Shown piece after piece: positions 14,611 to 21,878 of a DNA stretch of 22,533 bases (its first letter is position 1; every line of letters begins with the position of its first letter). Source of the stretch: UBA1715 sp045599365 (GTDB lineage: Bacteria; Bacteroidota; Bacteroidia; Bacteroidales; UBA1715); assembly GCA_045599365.1 (NCBI GenBank), contig JAZRVS010000172.1, positions 1-22,533 of the forward strand. The letters run 5' to 3'. The notes under the pieces were generated by a model. The model did no database searches. It saw only the letters and a list, made by a program, of their open reading frames with translations, and was not told where the DNA came from. The position numbers and the translations under genes are program-made.

Positions 14611-15762
14611 CTAGGCTTCAGCCATTGTTTGAGTCACAGTAACAGTCTTGGTTGCATCGCCTGCACTCACAGTGAATGTTGCAGTACGAGTGTTTTCATC
14701 AGCTTCGGCATCGTAAGCAAATGCTTCTACCGCAATCGTTGCCTTGTTGCCATTAGCCGATACAGTCAACCAAGTAGCAGATTCATCGTCTTTCGCTACC
14801 GAGATTGGAGAGCCGTTGCTTACGGCATACGTGCGATTGTACGATTTTGCTGTTGGACCTGCTTCAACTGCGTCCGCACCAGTAATGGTTACTTCTACTT
14901 CTGGTTCTGGAGTATCAGGATTTGCAACTGCGCTGTATATTGCAGCTATACCTTTGCTACGGAATGGCATTGCAACGAATCTCATTTGGAATCCAAGCAA
15001 CCATCCGCGATAGTCTGCCCAGCGTTTCTCTGGCTCGCCTTCTATTGTACCCATTGCACGCATTACCTCGCTCTTGCAGAATGCAACCGATGAAGGTTGT
15101 GCGTTTGTTGTACCATATTCAGATTTAACACCAGCGGTACTATAGTTAGGGTTGCCGTTGAATGAATATACCTTGAATCCTGCAACTTGACCAGTTGTCA
15201 TTATACGGTTGTAGCGGTCAACATCTTCGGCAAGCAAATCTTCCTCGTGTTCAGGGCAAAGCAATAAGATTCGTCCTTCCATAGGATAGTTTTGTTTGTT
15301 GAATGCCGTGCGGAGACGAAGAATGTCTTTGTACGTCAATGCCTTGTTGCCGTCGCCTCTGTCTTGACCTGTCGTTGCAAGAACTGGAGTTGCAGCCGTA
15401 TGGCTTGCTGGTGCAATGTTGTGTGCTGCGCTCAATGCTGCCATTGTTGATAATGCGCTGGCGTGTTGACGGACTACCGACTCACATTTGTTGTAGTTCG
15501 TTTCCATTTCCTCCACGTTGGTTACGTGTGTCGGTTTGGTGTCGAACGTGGCAAGCACAATCTCAATACCTGTATCGGTGCGTTGAGTTGGCGTTAATGG
15601 CCATACGCTGTTGTTTTTAACTACTTCTGGATCAGCACCTACTTCGGCAAGATTGATTTTGTTTGCCGATACCATGTGGTCCATTGACGTAAGTTCCTTC
15701 AACCATGAAAATTCTGGGTAGAACAACGCCAAAATGATGTTTACGAAAATTTGTTTTAACAT
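14611..15762 (-). CDS. Major capsid protein with C-terminal BACON-like domain
   Basis: A 383-aa protein. Residues 1-280 resemble Bacteroidetes phage major capsid proteins (NSVWPLTPTQRTDTGIEIVL, ALTYKDILRLRTAFNKQNYP, RILLLCPEHEEDLLAEDVDR, and a terminal WLLGFQMRFVAMPFRSKGIA). After a Pro/Glu linker (NPDTPEPEVEV), residues 290-380 form an Ig-like domain with the BACON pattern: ATWLTVSANGNKATIAV, then NTRTATFTVSAGDATKTVTV and a final TQ. BACON domains are linked to carbohydrate or mucin binding, so this would decorate the capsid surface. It is preceded by the leader repeat and placed after protease/scaffold as expected. Confidence 0.8.
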   Translation of the reverse strand: MLKQIFVNIILALFYPEFSWLKELTSMDHMVSANKINLAEVGADPEVVKNNSVWPLTPTQRTDTGIEIVLATFDTKPTHVTNVEEMETNYNKCESVVRQHASALSTMAALSAAHNIAPASHTAATPVLATTGQDRGDGNKALTYKDILRLRTAFNKQNYPMEGRILLLCPEHEEDLLAEDVDRYNRIMTTGQVAGFKVYSFNGNPNYSTAGVKSEYGTTNAQPSSVAFCKSEVMRAMGTIEGEPEKRWADYRGWLLGFQMRFVAMPFRSKGIAAIYSAVANPDTPEPEVEVTITGADAVEAGPTAKSYNRTYAVSNGSPISVAKDDESATWLTVSANGNKATIAVEAFAYDAEADENTRTATFTVSAGDATKTVTVTQTMAEA

Positions 15763-15802
15763 GACTTTATTGAATTAAGAGTTAATAATTAAGAATTAAA
15801 AA

Positions 15803-16219
15803 TTAGTTCAAAGTTTTTTGAAGACGCTCGAACTCTTTCGGGTTTTCTGCTTTCAAACGAGCCAAGCCTTCAGGATCTTCCTTCATCCATTGAAGATAGT
15901 TCCAATTGTCGCGTCCGGAAGTGTTTTGCTTTCCAGAGCTTTGCAAGCTTGCCAACGACAATGTTTGTTTTGGCTTGCGACCGTCAACAATTGATTTAAC
16001 TGTCTCGAAGTCGTTTACTGCCAATTTGGCGAAACCTTCTTTTTCTGACTCGTCGATTTTCCCTTCTGCAATCTTTGCCGCAAGGAATGATTCAACTTCA
16101 TTTTTCTTTGCAGTTGCAATCTGAGATTTCAACTCAGTGTTTTCTTTTTGCAACTCGGCAATCTTCGTGTCTTTTTCCGACACACTTGCCTGTAACTGTT
16201 TAATTTCTTGTTCAGTCAT
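15803..16219 (-). CDS. Possible internally started scaffold protein
   Basis: The ATG at 16219-16217 (residue 153 of the fusion) is in frame and is preceded by a very AT-rich stretch that includes AACAATAAAAATAATATT, the type of leader that favours initiation in Bacteroidetes. It would give a 138-aa protein starting MTEQEIKQLQASVSEKDTK, exactly the coiled-coil scaffold without the protease. This nested arrangement is known from lambda C/Nu3. Inference from sequence context only. Confidence 0.5.
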   Translation of the reverse strand: MTEQEIKQLQASVSEKDTKIAELQKENTELKSQIATAKKNEVESFLAAKIAEGKIDESEKEGFAKLAVNDFETVKSIVDGRKPKQTLSLASLQSSGKQNTSGRDNWNYLQWMKEDPEGLARLKAENPKEFERLQKTLN

Positions 16220-16675
16220 AATATTATTTTTATTGTTAATACTTAAACACATTTGTTTCACCTCGTCAACCGACAATCGTTTATGATTTTTATCGTATAG
16301 AACAATAGCGTTTGCATCGGAAGGTATCGCACAAATTGAAGCTTCCATAAGTTCACTTTTAGAAGCGACCAATATGCCGTTTTCGTCTTCATACATATCG
16401 GATATGCACATACCTATCGAACAGCCTTTGAGAAATCCGCGTTTTACTTTCCCGGCTATTCTCTTTCCGTCTTCGTCTTCTTCGTCGAATATGGCTTCAG
16501 CGGTAAGCTTTCCATCTTCAATCTTTATATCGTCCCAACGGCCTATAACTTTTTCTCTATCGTGCGAAAAAAGCATTACAGGATTAGATTTGAACCTTTC
16601 AAGGTTCAGGCCGTTCAGGTTCGTGCGGAACCCATAACTGTTTATGTTGTTGCCATCGCAAAGTACGAATCTCAT
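15803..16675 (-). CDS. Prohead protease-scaffold fusion
   Basis: A 290-aa protein. Residues 1-125 are an HK97-type prohead protease: VMLFSHDREKVIGRWDDIKI with His38, KVKRGFLKGCSIGM with Ser86, and LMEASICAIPSDANAIV with Glu111. Residues 153-290 are a scaffold: coiled coil (EKDTKIAELQKENTELKSQI), then a segment FAKLAVNDFETVKSIVDGRK, ending KEFERLQKTLN. The protease matures the prohead and removes the scaffold. Its start overlaps the small terminase stop (ATGA). An internal ATG behind an AT-rich leader could yield scaffold alone. Confidence 0.85.
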   Translation of the reverse strand: MRFVLCDGNNINSYGFRTNLNGLNLERFKSNPVMLFSHDREKVIGRWDDIKIEDGKLTAEAIFDEEDEDGKRIAGKVKRGFLKGCSIGMCISDMYEDENGILVASKSELMEASICAIPSDANAIVLYDKNHKRLSVDEVKQMCLSINNKNNIMTEQEIKQLQASVSEKDTKIAELQKENTELKSQIATAKKNEVESFLAAKIAEGKIDESEKEGFAKLAVNDFETVKSIVDGRKPKQTLSLASLQSSGKQNTSGRDNWNYLQWMKEDPEGLARLKAENPKEFERLQKTLN

Positions 16676-17145
16676 TTTGTGTCCTCCTTCAGTTGTTCGT
16701 TAATGTATAGGTCTTGGTAGTAGTCGAATTTTTGAAGTAATTCTGGCGTTATATTGGCGTCAAATTCCATTCGCTGACGCAACCATTTGTTGAGCGACGT
16801 GAAAATCTCTATCACGGTTACTACATTGGTAGATTTGTCGAGTTTTTCTATTGATGCCGACAGTTTGCAGATTTGGTCAACAGTGCGACCAAGTTCTTTC
16901 GCATCCTGCATATTCTTAATGTTCTCAAGCAATACGTTGATTACTTCGAGATTTTTAATAACCAATTCTTTGCGCGTTACGCCCGAGGCTGTTTTTCGCG
17001 TCTTCCAGTTGCCAAGCTTTGCCCATCTGGTAAGAGTATTGTCGCTCACATTTATGCTTTCGGCAATCTCTTTCAGTGTGCGGCCATTCATATACAGGTC
17101 ACACGCAATCTGTTTCTTTTTATCAATTTCTTGCTTTGTTGCCAT
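16672..17145 (-). CDS. Small terminase subunit
   Basis: A 157-aa protein. The start at 17145 (MATKQEIDKKKQIACDLYMN) is chosen because the frame remains open further upstream by chance, across the intergenic region and the start of the large terminase on the other strand. Residues 10-50 hold a helix-turn-helix (NGRTLKEIAESINVSDNTLT, then RWAKLGNWKTRK) of the small-terminase kind that recognises packaging-site DNA. The rest is helical (oligomerisation), ending TPELLQKFDYYQDLYINEQL. It stands divergent from the large subunit, unusual since the two are normally adjacent and codirectional. Confidence 0.8.
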   Translation of the reverse strand: MATKQEIDKKKQIACDLYMNGRTLKEIAESINVSDNTLTRWAKLGNWKTRKTASGVTRKELVIKNLEVINVLLENIKNMQDAKELGRTVDQICKLSASIEKLDKSTNVVTVIEIFTSLNKWLRQRMEFDANITPELLQKFDYYQDLYINEQLKEDTK

Positions 17146-17150
17146 TTCGT

Positions 17151-17250
17151 TTTTATTTCGACAAAGCAAAAATTCAACAGAAAAAACACCTTTGGAAAAA
17201 GTTCTATCATTTTGAACGCACTTTTTTATTTCGCCATAGTAAAACGGCAA
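17151..17250. promoter_or_regulatory. Divergent control region with 27-bp imperfect direct repeat
   Basis: Between the divergent terminase genes, two same-strand copies of a 27-bp element (17151-17177 and 17224-17250) match at 21 positions; both begin TTTTATTTCG and end CAA. They are 73 bases apart. No good -33/-7 pair is visible for either operon, so a phage activator site is possible. An additional inverted repeat CTTGA-5-TCAAG lies at 17258-17272, next to the large terminase start. Confidence 0.35.
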
Positions 17251-17277
17251 TTTTGACCTTGAATAAATCAAGTAACA

Positions 17278-18789
17278 ATGGCAAATCCGTACAAGACAGA
17301 TGCATATAAGGAATGGCGACGACAACACGAAGCCACTCAAAGCGGCGAAATCTTTAAGAAGAAAGAAGATCCGTCGGTTCAAATTAAAAGAATTGAACGT
17401 GCCAGGAAAGACTACAATTTTTTCGTAAAGACGTATTTCCCAAATATTGCTCGTTGCGAATGTGGAAAGTTCCAAATTGATGCAGCCAACTATATATTGA
17501 ACAATCCAAACACACGTGCCGTGTTCGAGTGGGCGCGCGGTCACGCTAAATCAACTCACTTTGGCGTGCTGGTTCCGCTGTGGCTCAAAATCCAAAAGGA
17601 TAAGCAGTTCCATACGCTTGTACTTGTTAGCAAAAGCGAAGATTCAGCCGACAGATTGTTGGCAGACTTGCAGGCTGAACTCGAATTCAACGAGTTGTAC
17701 ACCAAAGATTTCGGTAAGCAGATGAAAGATGGTAACTGGGCAGAAGGCGAATTTACAACATCTGACGGATGCTATTTTATTTCGCTTGGTCGTGGTCAGT
17801 CGCCACGTGGTATAAAGTCGAACGGTCGCAGGCCTGACTACATCATTATAGACGATATTGACGATGACGAAATGGTTCGCAACGACCAACGTGTTGGTAA
17901 AGCAACGGAATGGGTTCTTTCGGCACTATTTGGTACCATGGAGGCGGGACGTGGTCGTTTTATCATGGTTGGTAATAAGATTGCAAAAACTTCAATTCTA
18001 TCGAAGATCATCGAACGGCCAGGAGTGCATCACACCAAGGTAAACATTCTCGACAAAAACGGAAGCCCTACTTGGAAAGAAAACTACACACCAGCCGAAG
18101 TTGCCGAAATGCGGGCGTTTATGGGAGAAAGGAAATTCCAAAAGGAATACATGAATAATCCTTTGACCGAAGGTGCCATATTCCAACAAAAGCATATCCG
18201 CTATGGCAAGATGCTGCCACTAAAAGAATACCGACAACTTATTTGCTACACCGACCCTTCGTTCAAGAACTCGGCAACTGCCGACTACAAGGCAACAATG
18301 TTGGTAGGAAAGACACCTGACGGACACTTTCATTTGCTTAAAGCATTTGCCGGACAAACAAGCGTGAGCGAAATGGTGAACTGGCATTACGAAATAATGG
18401 ACTATGTTGACGGCAAAGTTCCGGTTATGTACTACATGGAGTCAAACTTTATGCAGGACCTTATGCTTGACGAATTCAAGAAAGTAGGTGCATCGGTTGG
18501 CTTGCACGTTCCCATTCGTGGAGACTCACGCAAAAAGCCAGACAAGTTTGCTCGTATCGAGGCTATGCAACCATTGTTTGAGCGTGGTTTGGTGGTGTTC
18601 AACGAAAAAGAAAAGAATACACCGGGTATGCAAGTTCTTGAAGAGCAGCTGCTGATGTTCGAGCGTGGCAGCCGTTCGCACGACGATGCTCCCGATGCAC
18701 TCGAATCCGCAATATGGATGCTGAGCCAACGAACCAGAACAAGCGATGCAAAATATGTATCAATTAAACGTGTATCAAGAAGATACTGA
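17278..18789 (+). CDS. terL: Large terminase subunit
   Basis: A 503-aa packaging motor. The N-terminal ATPase has a Walker A-like ARGHAKST (86-93) and Walker B DYIIIDD with acidic follow-up (187-197). The C-terminal RNase H-like nuclease has Asp326 in LICYTDPSFK, Glu388 in YYMESN and Asp469/Asp470/Asp473 in SHDDAPDALE. The segment GRGQSPRGIKSNGRRP is typical of the Mu gp28-like and related terminases. It is the first gene of the rightward operon. Length is normal for the family and all key residues are present. Confidence 0.9.
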   Translation: MANPYKTDAYKEWRRQHEATQSGEIFKKKEDPSVQIKRIERARKDYNFFVKTYFPNIARCECGKFQIDAANYILNNPNTRAVFEWARGHAKSTHFGVLVPLWLKIQKDKQFHTLVLVSKSEDSADRLLADLQAELEFNELYTKDFGKQMKDGNWAEGEFTTSDGCYFISLGRGQSPRGIKSNGRRPDYIIIDDIDDDEMVRNDQRVGKATEWVLSALFGTMEAGRGRFIMVGNKIAKTSILSKIIERPGVHHTKVNILDKNGSPTWKENYTPAEVAEMRAFMGERKFQKEYMNNPLTEGAIFQQKHIRYGKMLPLKEYRQLICYTDPSFKNSATADYKATMLVGKTPDGHFHLLKAFAGQTSVSEMVNWHYEIMDYVDGKVPVMYYMESNFMQDLMLDEFKKVGASVGLHVPIRGDSRKKPDKFARIEAMQPLFERGLVVFNEKEKNTPGMQVLEEQLLMFERGSRSHDDAPDALESAIWMLSQRTRTSDAKYVSIKRVSRRY

Positions 18790-18808
18790 AGCAGTCGAAT
18801 TCTAACTC

Positions 18809-18855
18809 TAATTCTTAACTCTTAATTCTTAACTCTTAATTCTTAACTCTTAATT
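18809..18855 (+). repeat. 14-bp tandem repeat leader (3.4 units)
   Basis: Unit TAATTCTTAACTCT occurs three times without change (18809-18850) plus a partial unit, ending three bases before the ATG of the gp36-like gene. The same AACTCTTAATT core stands, in sense orientation, before the starts at 15762, 14545 and 11411 on the minus strand. It is probably an AT-rich, unstructured translation leader spread by duplication. Confidence 0.6.
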
Positions 18856-18858
18856 ATC

Positions 18859-19362
18859 ATGTTTATATCAGCAGAAGAAATGAAATCGGTTCTCTACGAG
18901 TATCAGGTTGACGAAATTACCGAAGAGAACGACGATATTGTTACCGAAGGTATTGAAGCAGCCATTTCGGAGGTTAAAAGCTATTTCCATGCAGCAAACA
19001 ACAGAAGAGAAATGGCTGGACTTACAGCACAACAATACAACGCATGGAAGCTCTACGATGTTGATGCTATTTTCAATGCAACAGGCGATTCACGAAACAA
19101 GTTTGTTATGAGGATTGTTCAGCGTGTGGCTGCTTGGAACATCTGCGAACTTGCAAATCCCGATGTAATCTACGAACGAGTGAAGACGCACTACGACAAT
19201 GCAATTACTACGCTCGAAAAAATAGCCGGAATGGGCGAATATGCCAACAGTCAAATGGTGCTTACCGACTTGCCGTCGCCAACACCTGTAACGCCAAGCG
19301 AGGGCAACACGGAAAAGAAACCGTTCCGTATGATTTCACGACCTAAGTTTCAACACGAATAA
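18859..19362 (+). CDS. Mu gp36-like head protein (DUF1320)
   Basis: A 167-aa protein of the DUF1320 family. The N-terminus MFISAEEMKSVLYEYQVDEI and the helical middle (GIEAAISEVKSYFHA, FVMRIVQRVAAWNICELANP, DVIYERVKTHYDNAITTLEK) fit the family; Mu gp36 is a head-tail connection component. The C-terminal part is Pro/Thr-rich (LPSPTPVTPSEGNTEKKPF). It lies between large terminase and portal in the same direction. In Mu, gp36 lies after the head genes, so the order here differs. Confidence 0.75.
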   Translation: MFISAEEMKSVLYEYQVDEITEENDDIVTEGIEAAISEVKSYFHAANNRREMAGLTAQQYNAWKLYDVDAIFNATGDSRNKFVMRIVQRVAAWNICELANPDVIYERVKTHYDNAITTLEKIAGMGEYANSQMVLTDLPSPTPVTPSEGNTEKKPFRMISRPKFQHE

Positions 19363-19373
19363 ACTCTACTATC

Positions 19374-20555
19374 ATGGCAAAGAAGAAAACTATAACTCCA
19401 ACTTTATCGAACAGAGTAGTCAAAAAAAGCGTCTATCAGACACGGAAGGACATAGCCGACTGGAATTATGCACAACAATTGGCTTTGCGTGCGGAAAAGC
19501 CAAAATCATACTTGTTGCAGGACATTTACACGGCAATAAGTAACGATGCACTGCTAACGTCGCAAATAAACAACCGACACGAATCAACCATTGCACGTCC
19601 GTTTGAACTGGTTGACAATAACGGCAATGTTCTTGACGAATTGACAACGCAACTTCGTGCAATTCCTATTTTGCAAGACTTGACAAAGGCAATTCTCGAC
19701 AGTGAAATGTTCGGTTATTCGTTGGTGGAACTCTCATCCGTGAACGACGTGGCGCAAATGGTCGTAATCAACCGAAGAAACATCGACCACGTGAATGGTT
19801 TATTCTGCCCGGACACAAGTTTCGACAACGCCATACCATACCGCGAACTCAACGAATATGGCAAATACATACTTGAATTCAACAGTGGTAATTTAGGTCT
19901 GCTCAACAAGACGGTTCCGCACGTGTTGTTCAAGAAGTTTGCGCAAAGCTGTTGGAGCGAATTGTGCGAAATCTACGGCATTCCGCCACGCTATGTGAAA
20001 ACCAATACACAGGACGAAGCTATGCTTTCGCGTGCCGAGGAAATGCTTCGTGACATGGGTGCAGCTGCCGCATTCGTGATTGACACTACCGAAGAATTTC
20101 AGTTTGCACAAGGCGTAAGCACCAACGGCGATGTGTATGCGAACCTTATTCGCCTGTGCAACAACGAAATGTCGTTGCTCATAAGCGGTGCAATCATGGG
20201 ACAGGACACCGAAAACGGCAACTATTCTAAGGAACAAGCAGCTATTTCAATCCTGGACAAACTAATTGCTTCCGATCAGCGAATGGTCGAAGTGTATTTC
20301 AACTCGGTTGTGTTGCCGGCATTCCGAAAACTTGAATGGTTGCCGGCAACTGAATGTATGTTCCGATTCTCGAATGTTGAAGACAGCGAAAAGCTGTGGA
20401 CAATGGTAAAAGACATTCTTCCATACAAGGAAGTTGACTCAAAATGGATGGAAGAAAAGTTCGGCATTCCTGTAAGCGACCGACAATATGGTAGCGCACT
20501 CGAAGCACGAATTGGTGCAACTTTGGCAGAACGCGAGAACGGTTTTTTCGACTAA
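19374..20555 (+). CDS. Portal protein, Mu gp29-like (DUF935)
   Basis: A 393-aa portal of the DUF935 family. Typical segments are LLQDIYTAISNDALLTSQIN, IPILQDLTKAILDSEMFGYS, VPHVLFKKFAQSCWSELCEI, YGIPPRYVKTN, EMLRDMGAAAAFVIDTTEEF, ISGAIMGQDTENGNYSKEQA and FGIPVSDRQYGS near the end. It forms the dodecameric DNA gate at the head vertex. It is shorter than Mu gp29 (about 510 aa). The last codons GGT TTT TTC GAC TAA contain a -1 slip heptamer, and a structured RNA follows, so part of the product may continue into the MuF frame. Confidence 0.85.
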   Translation: MAKKKTITPTLSNRVVKKSVYQTRKDIADWNYAQQLALRAEKPKSYLLQDIYTAISNDALLTSQINNRHESTIARPFELVDNNGNVLDELTTQLRAIPILQDLTKAILDSEMFGYSLVELSSVNDVAQMVVINRRNIDHVNGLFCPDTSFDNAIPYRELNEYGKYILEFNSGNLGLLNKTVPHVLFKKFAQSCWSELCEIYGIPPRYVKTNTQDEAMLSRAEEMLRDMGAAAAFVIDTTEEFQFAQGVSTNGDVYANLIRLCNNEMSLLISGAIMGQDTENGNYSKEQAAISILDKLIASDQRMVEVYFNSVVLPAFRKLEWLPATECMFRFSNVEDSEKLWTMVKDILPYKEVDSKWMEEKFGIPVSDRQYGSALEARIGATLAERENGFFD

Positions 20556-20590
20556 AGGCACATCCCGAAGGATGCACCTGCGGTTGTGCC
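20543..20590 (+). promoter_or_regulatory. -1 frameshift signal joining portal and MuF frames
   Basis: Slip heptamer T-TTT-TTC at 20543-20549 in portal phase, then a 7-base spacer (20550-20556, containing the portal stop), then a stem GGCACA (20557-20562) / TGTGCC (20585-20590) enclosing two small hairpins (TCC-CGAA-GGA and ACC-TGC-GGT). Heptamer type, spacer length and downstream structure all meet the usual criteria for programmed -1 frameshifting. Confidence 0.65.
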
Positions 20591-21790
20591 GAAAAACCAA
20601 TCATTAAACTTTCCGCTATCAATCCCGACGATAGTTTGGAAGACTTGTACGCAAAGTATTCCAAGGATTTTCGCAAGGTAGTTGACAACGTGTTTGGCGA
20701 AGAATATCCCGAACTTTCCGACCAATTGCGTGCCAACGTGAGCCGTTTTGCCGCATACAAATCTAACTACGTTAAAACAGCGTTTGAAGACAATTCAAAA
20801 GCCTTTTCGGGCGATGATCTTAAAGCAGTGAACGAAGCAACCAAAAATCAATTTCGTTCCTGGACAGAAACGGAACTTGCAACAGCTTCGGCACGTGCCA
20901 GGACAGCAAAACAATTCAGTGAGTTCAACGAACCCGACAGAAAGGAACTGTTCCCGTGCCTGAAATGGCTGCCAAGCCGTGCGGCAAATCCAAGGATTAC
21001 ACATACAAAGTTCTACAACAGAATATGGAGAAAAGACGACCCGTTTTGGAACAACAACGCACCGGGCACCGAATGGAACTGTATGTGCGACGTTGAAGAA
21101 TGCGACGACCAGCCAACCGACAATTCCAATGTGAAACAGCCAATAGTTCCACAAGGTTTGGAAGGAAATCCAAGCGTTACAGGCGAAGTGTTTACTGAAA
21201 AAGCAAGTTATATTGCTAAATGCAACAATCCTTCAGCACCAGAGGCAATACTAAAACCTATAATGGAACGGCACAACGAATTTGTTCCATACCTAAAAAA
21301 TAAAGACTATAAAAAACAAAAGTTTGATTGGGAAAGTGGTGGGTATCAGGCAACACATAATGACCATAATTTTGACCCCACAATTGGAAAATTTGGAATC
21401 CCTCGCGGAGACTACGAACGCAATGTAATAGAAACTTTATATAAAGAAGGTTATAGTGTCATTTTACGTAGTGAAAAAGGTTCAGAAGGAGTTACCCAAC
21501 CAGATGGTTTTATAAATGGTGTTTTAATGGATATTAAAGGAGTTGAAGGGCATAATTGCTCAAACTCTATGAAAAGTGCAAATCGACAACAAGTAGAAAC
21601 TGTTGTATTGTATTTCCACGATAAAAATTTATTCAATTTAAGCGAAGTTATGGATAAATGGGAGCATTTCCCTGATTTCATAAATAGTTTGGATTATATT
21701 ACAGATAAAACAATCTATCTTAAAAAATTGATTTGTGTTGTAAAGTCAGAGAATGGATTCAATGTGTATGATATAAAAAAACCCGAATAG
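20549..21790 (+). CDS. MuF minor head protein with C-terminal nuclease-like toxin domain
   Basis: Given from the frameshift point; the only plausible independent start is TTG at 20636 (384 aa), and no ATG occurs before residue 150 of that reading. The frame is open from 20495 and encodes HPEGCTCGCAEKPI before the TTG. Residues 70-154 (TTG numbering) are the MuF/gp30 head domain, ending RIWRKDDPFWNNNAPGTEWN, CMCDVEE. After a linker with GNPSVTGEVFTE, residues 230-384 form a toxin-like tip: GGYQATHNDH, Glu266 in VIETL, then QPDGFINGVLMDIKG with Asp290, Asp299 and Lys301, and RQQVETVVLYF. This fits a PD-(D/E)XK-type CdiA-CT nuclease (tRNase-like). Such MuF polymorphic toxins are known in temperate phages. 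No codirectional immunity gene follows. Confidence 0.7.
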   Translation, partial: RLKAHPEGCTCGCAEKPIIKLSAINPDDSLEDLYAKYSKDFRKVVDNVFGEEYPELSDQLRANVSRFAAYKSNYVKTAFEDNSKAFSGDDLKAVNEATKNQFRSWTETELATASARARTAKQFSEFNEPDRKELFPCLKWLPSRAANPRITHTKFYNRIWRKDDPFWNNNAPGTEWNCMCDVEECDDQPTDNSNVKQPIVPQGLEGNPSVTGEVFTEKASYIAKCNNPSAPEAILKPIMERHNEFVPYLKNKDYKKQKFDWESGGYQATHNDHNFDPTIGKFGIPRGDYERNVIETLYKEGYSVILRSEKGSEGVTQPDGFINGVLMDIKGVEGHNCSNSMKSANRQQVETVVLYFHDKNLFNLSEVMDKWEHFPDFINSLDYITDKTIYLKKLICVVKSENGFNVYDIKKPE

Positions 21791-21804
21791 AAAACCATCC
21801 GGGT
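21775..21804 (-). terminator. Rho-independent terminator of the right-edge minus-strand genes
   Basis: On the minus strand, ACCCGGATGG-TTTT-CTATTCGGGT forms a 10-bp stem (two G-U pairs) with a four-base loop, followed by seven T. It should stop leftward transcription just as it enters the 3' end of the MuF toxin gene. The hairpin overlaps the last codons of the toxin gene. Confidence 0.8.
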
Positions 21805-21845
21805 GAAACTGGCGGCGGTTTTACCCGTCGCAACGTTTACAAGAG

Positions 21846-21875
21846 CAAATATACGAATTATGGAATAAAAGTCAA
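21846..21875 (-). promoter_or_regulatory. Possible minus-strand promoter in the first 26-bp repeat
   Basis: TTGAC (21875-21871) and TATATTTG (21853-21846), 19 bases apart after TTG, match the Bacteroides promoter pattern on the minus strand. Transcription would start near 21839 and meet the terminator at 21804-21775, giving an RNA of about 65 bases overlapping the toxin 3' end. Confidence 0.4.
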
Positions 21876-21878
21876 GAG
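21853..21878. repeat. 26-bp direct repeat, copy 1
   Basis: ACGAATTATGGAATAAAAGT followed by CAAGAG. Identical to 22258-22283, 405 bases away. Read on the plus strand in the remnant frame it encodes TNYGIKVK. Confidence 0.9.

Noticed and set aside
17146..17544. 133-codon N-terminal extension of the small terminase frame
   Set aside because: It runs antisense through the start of the large terminase gene, is hydrophobic and Cys-rich without domain features, and the ATG at 17145 starts directly before the helix-turn-helix.
18809..18855. Tandem 14-bp repeats as a CRISPR array
   Set aside because: Units are adjoining with no spacers, too short, and low in complexity.
20299..20760. 153-aa minus-strand ORF across the portal-MuF junction
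   Set aside because: Antisense shadow of two well-supported reading frames.
21801..21827. Plus-strand terminator for the MuF operon (GGGTGAAAC...GTTTTACCC)
   Set aside because: A stem forms, but no T-tract follows, and it shares bases with the clear minus-strand terminator.
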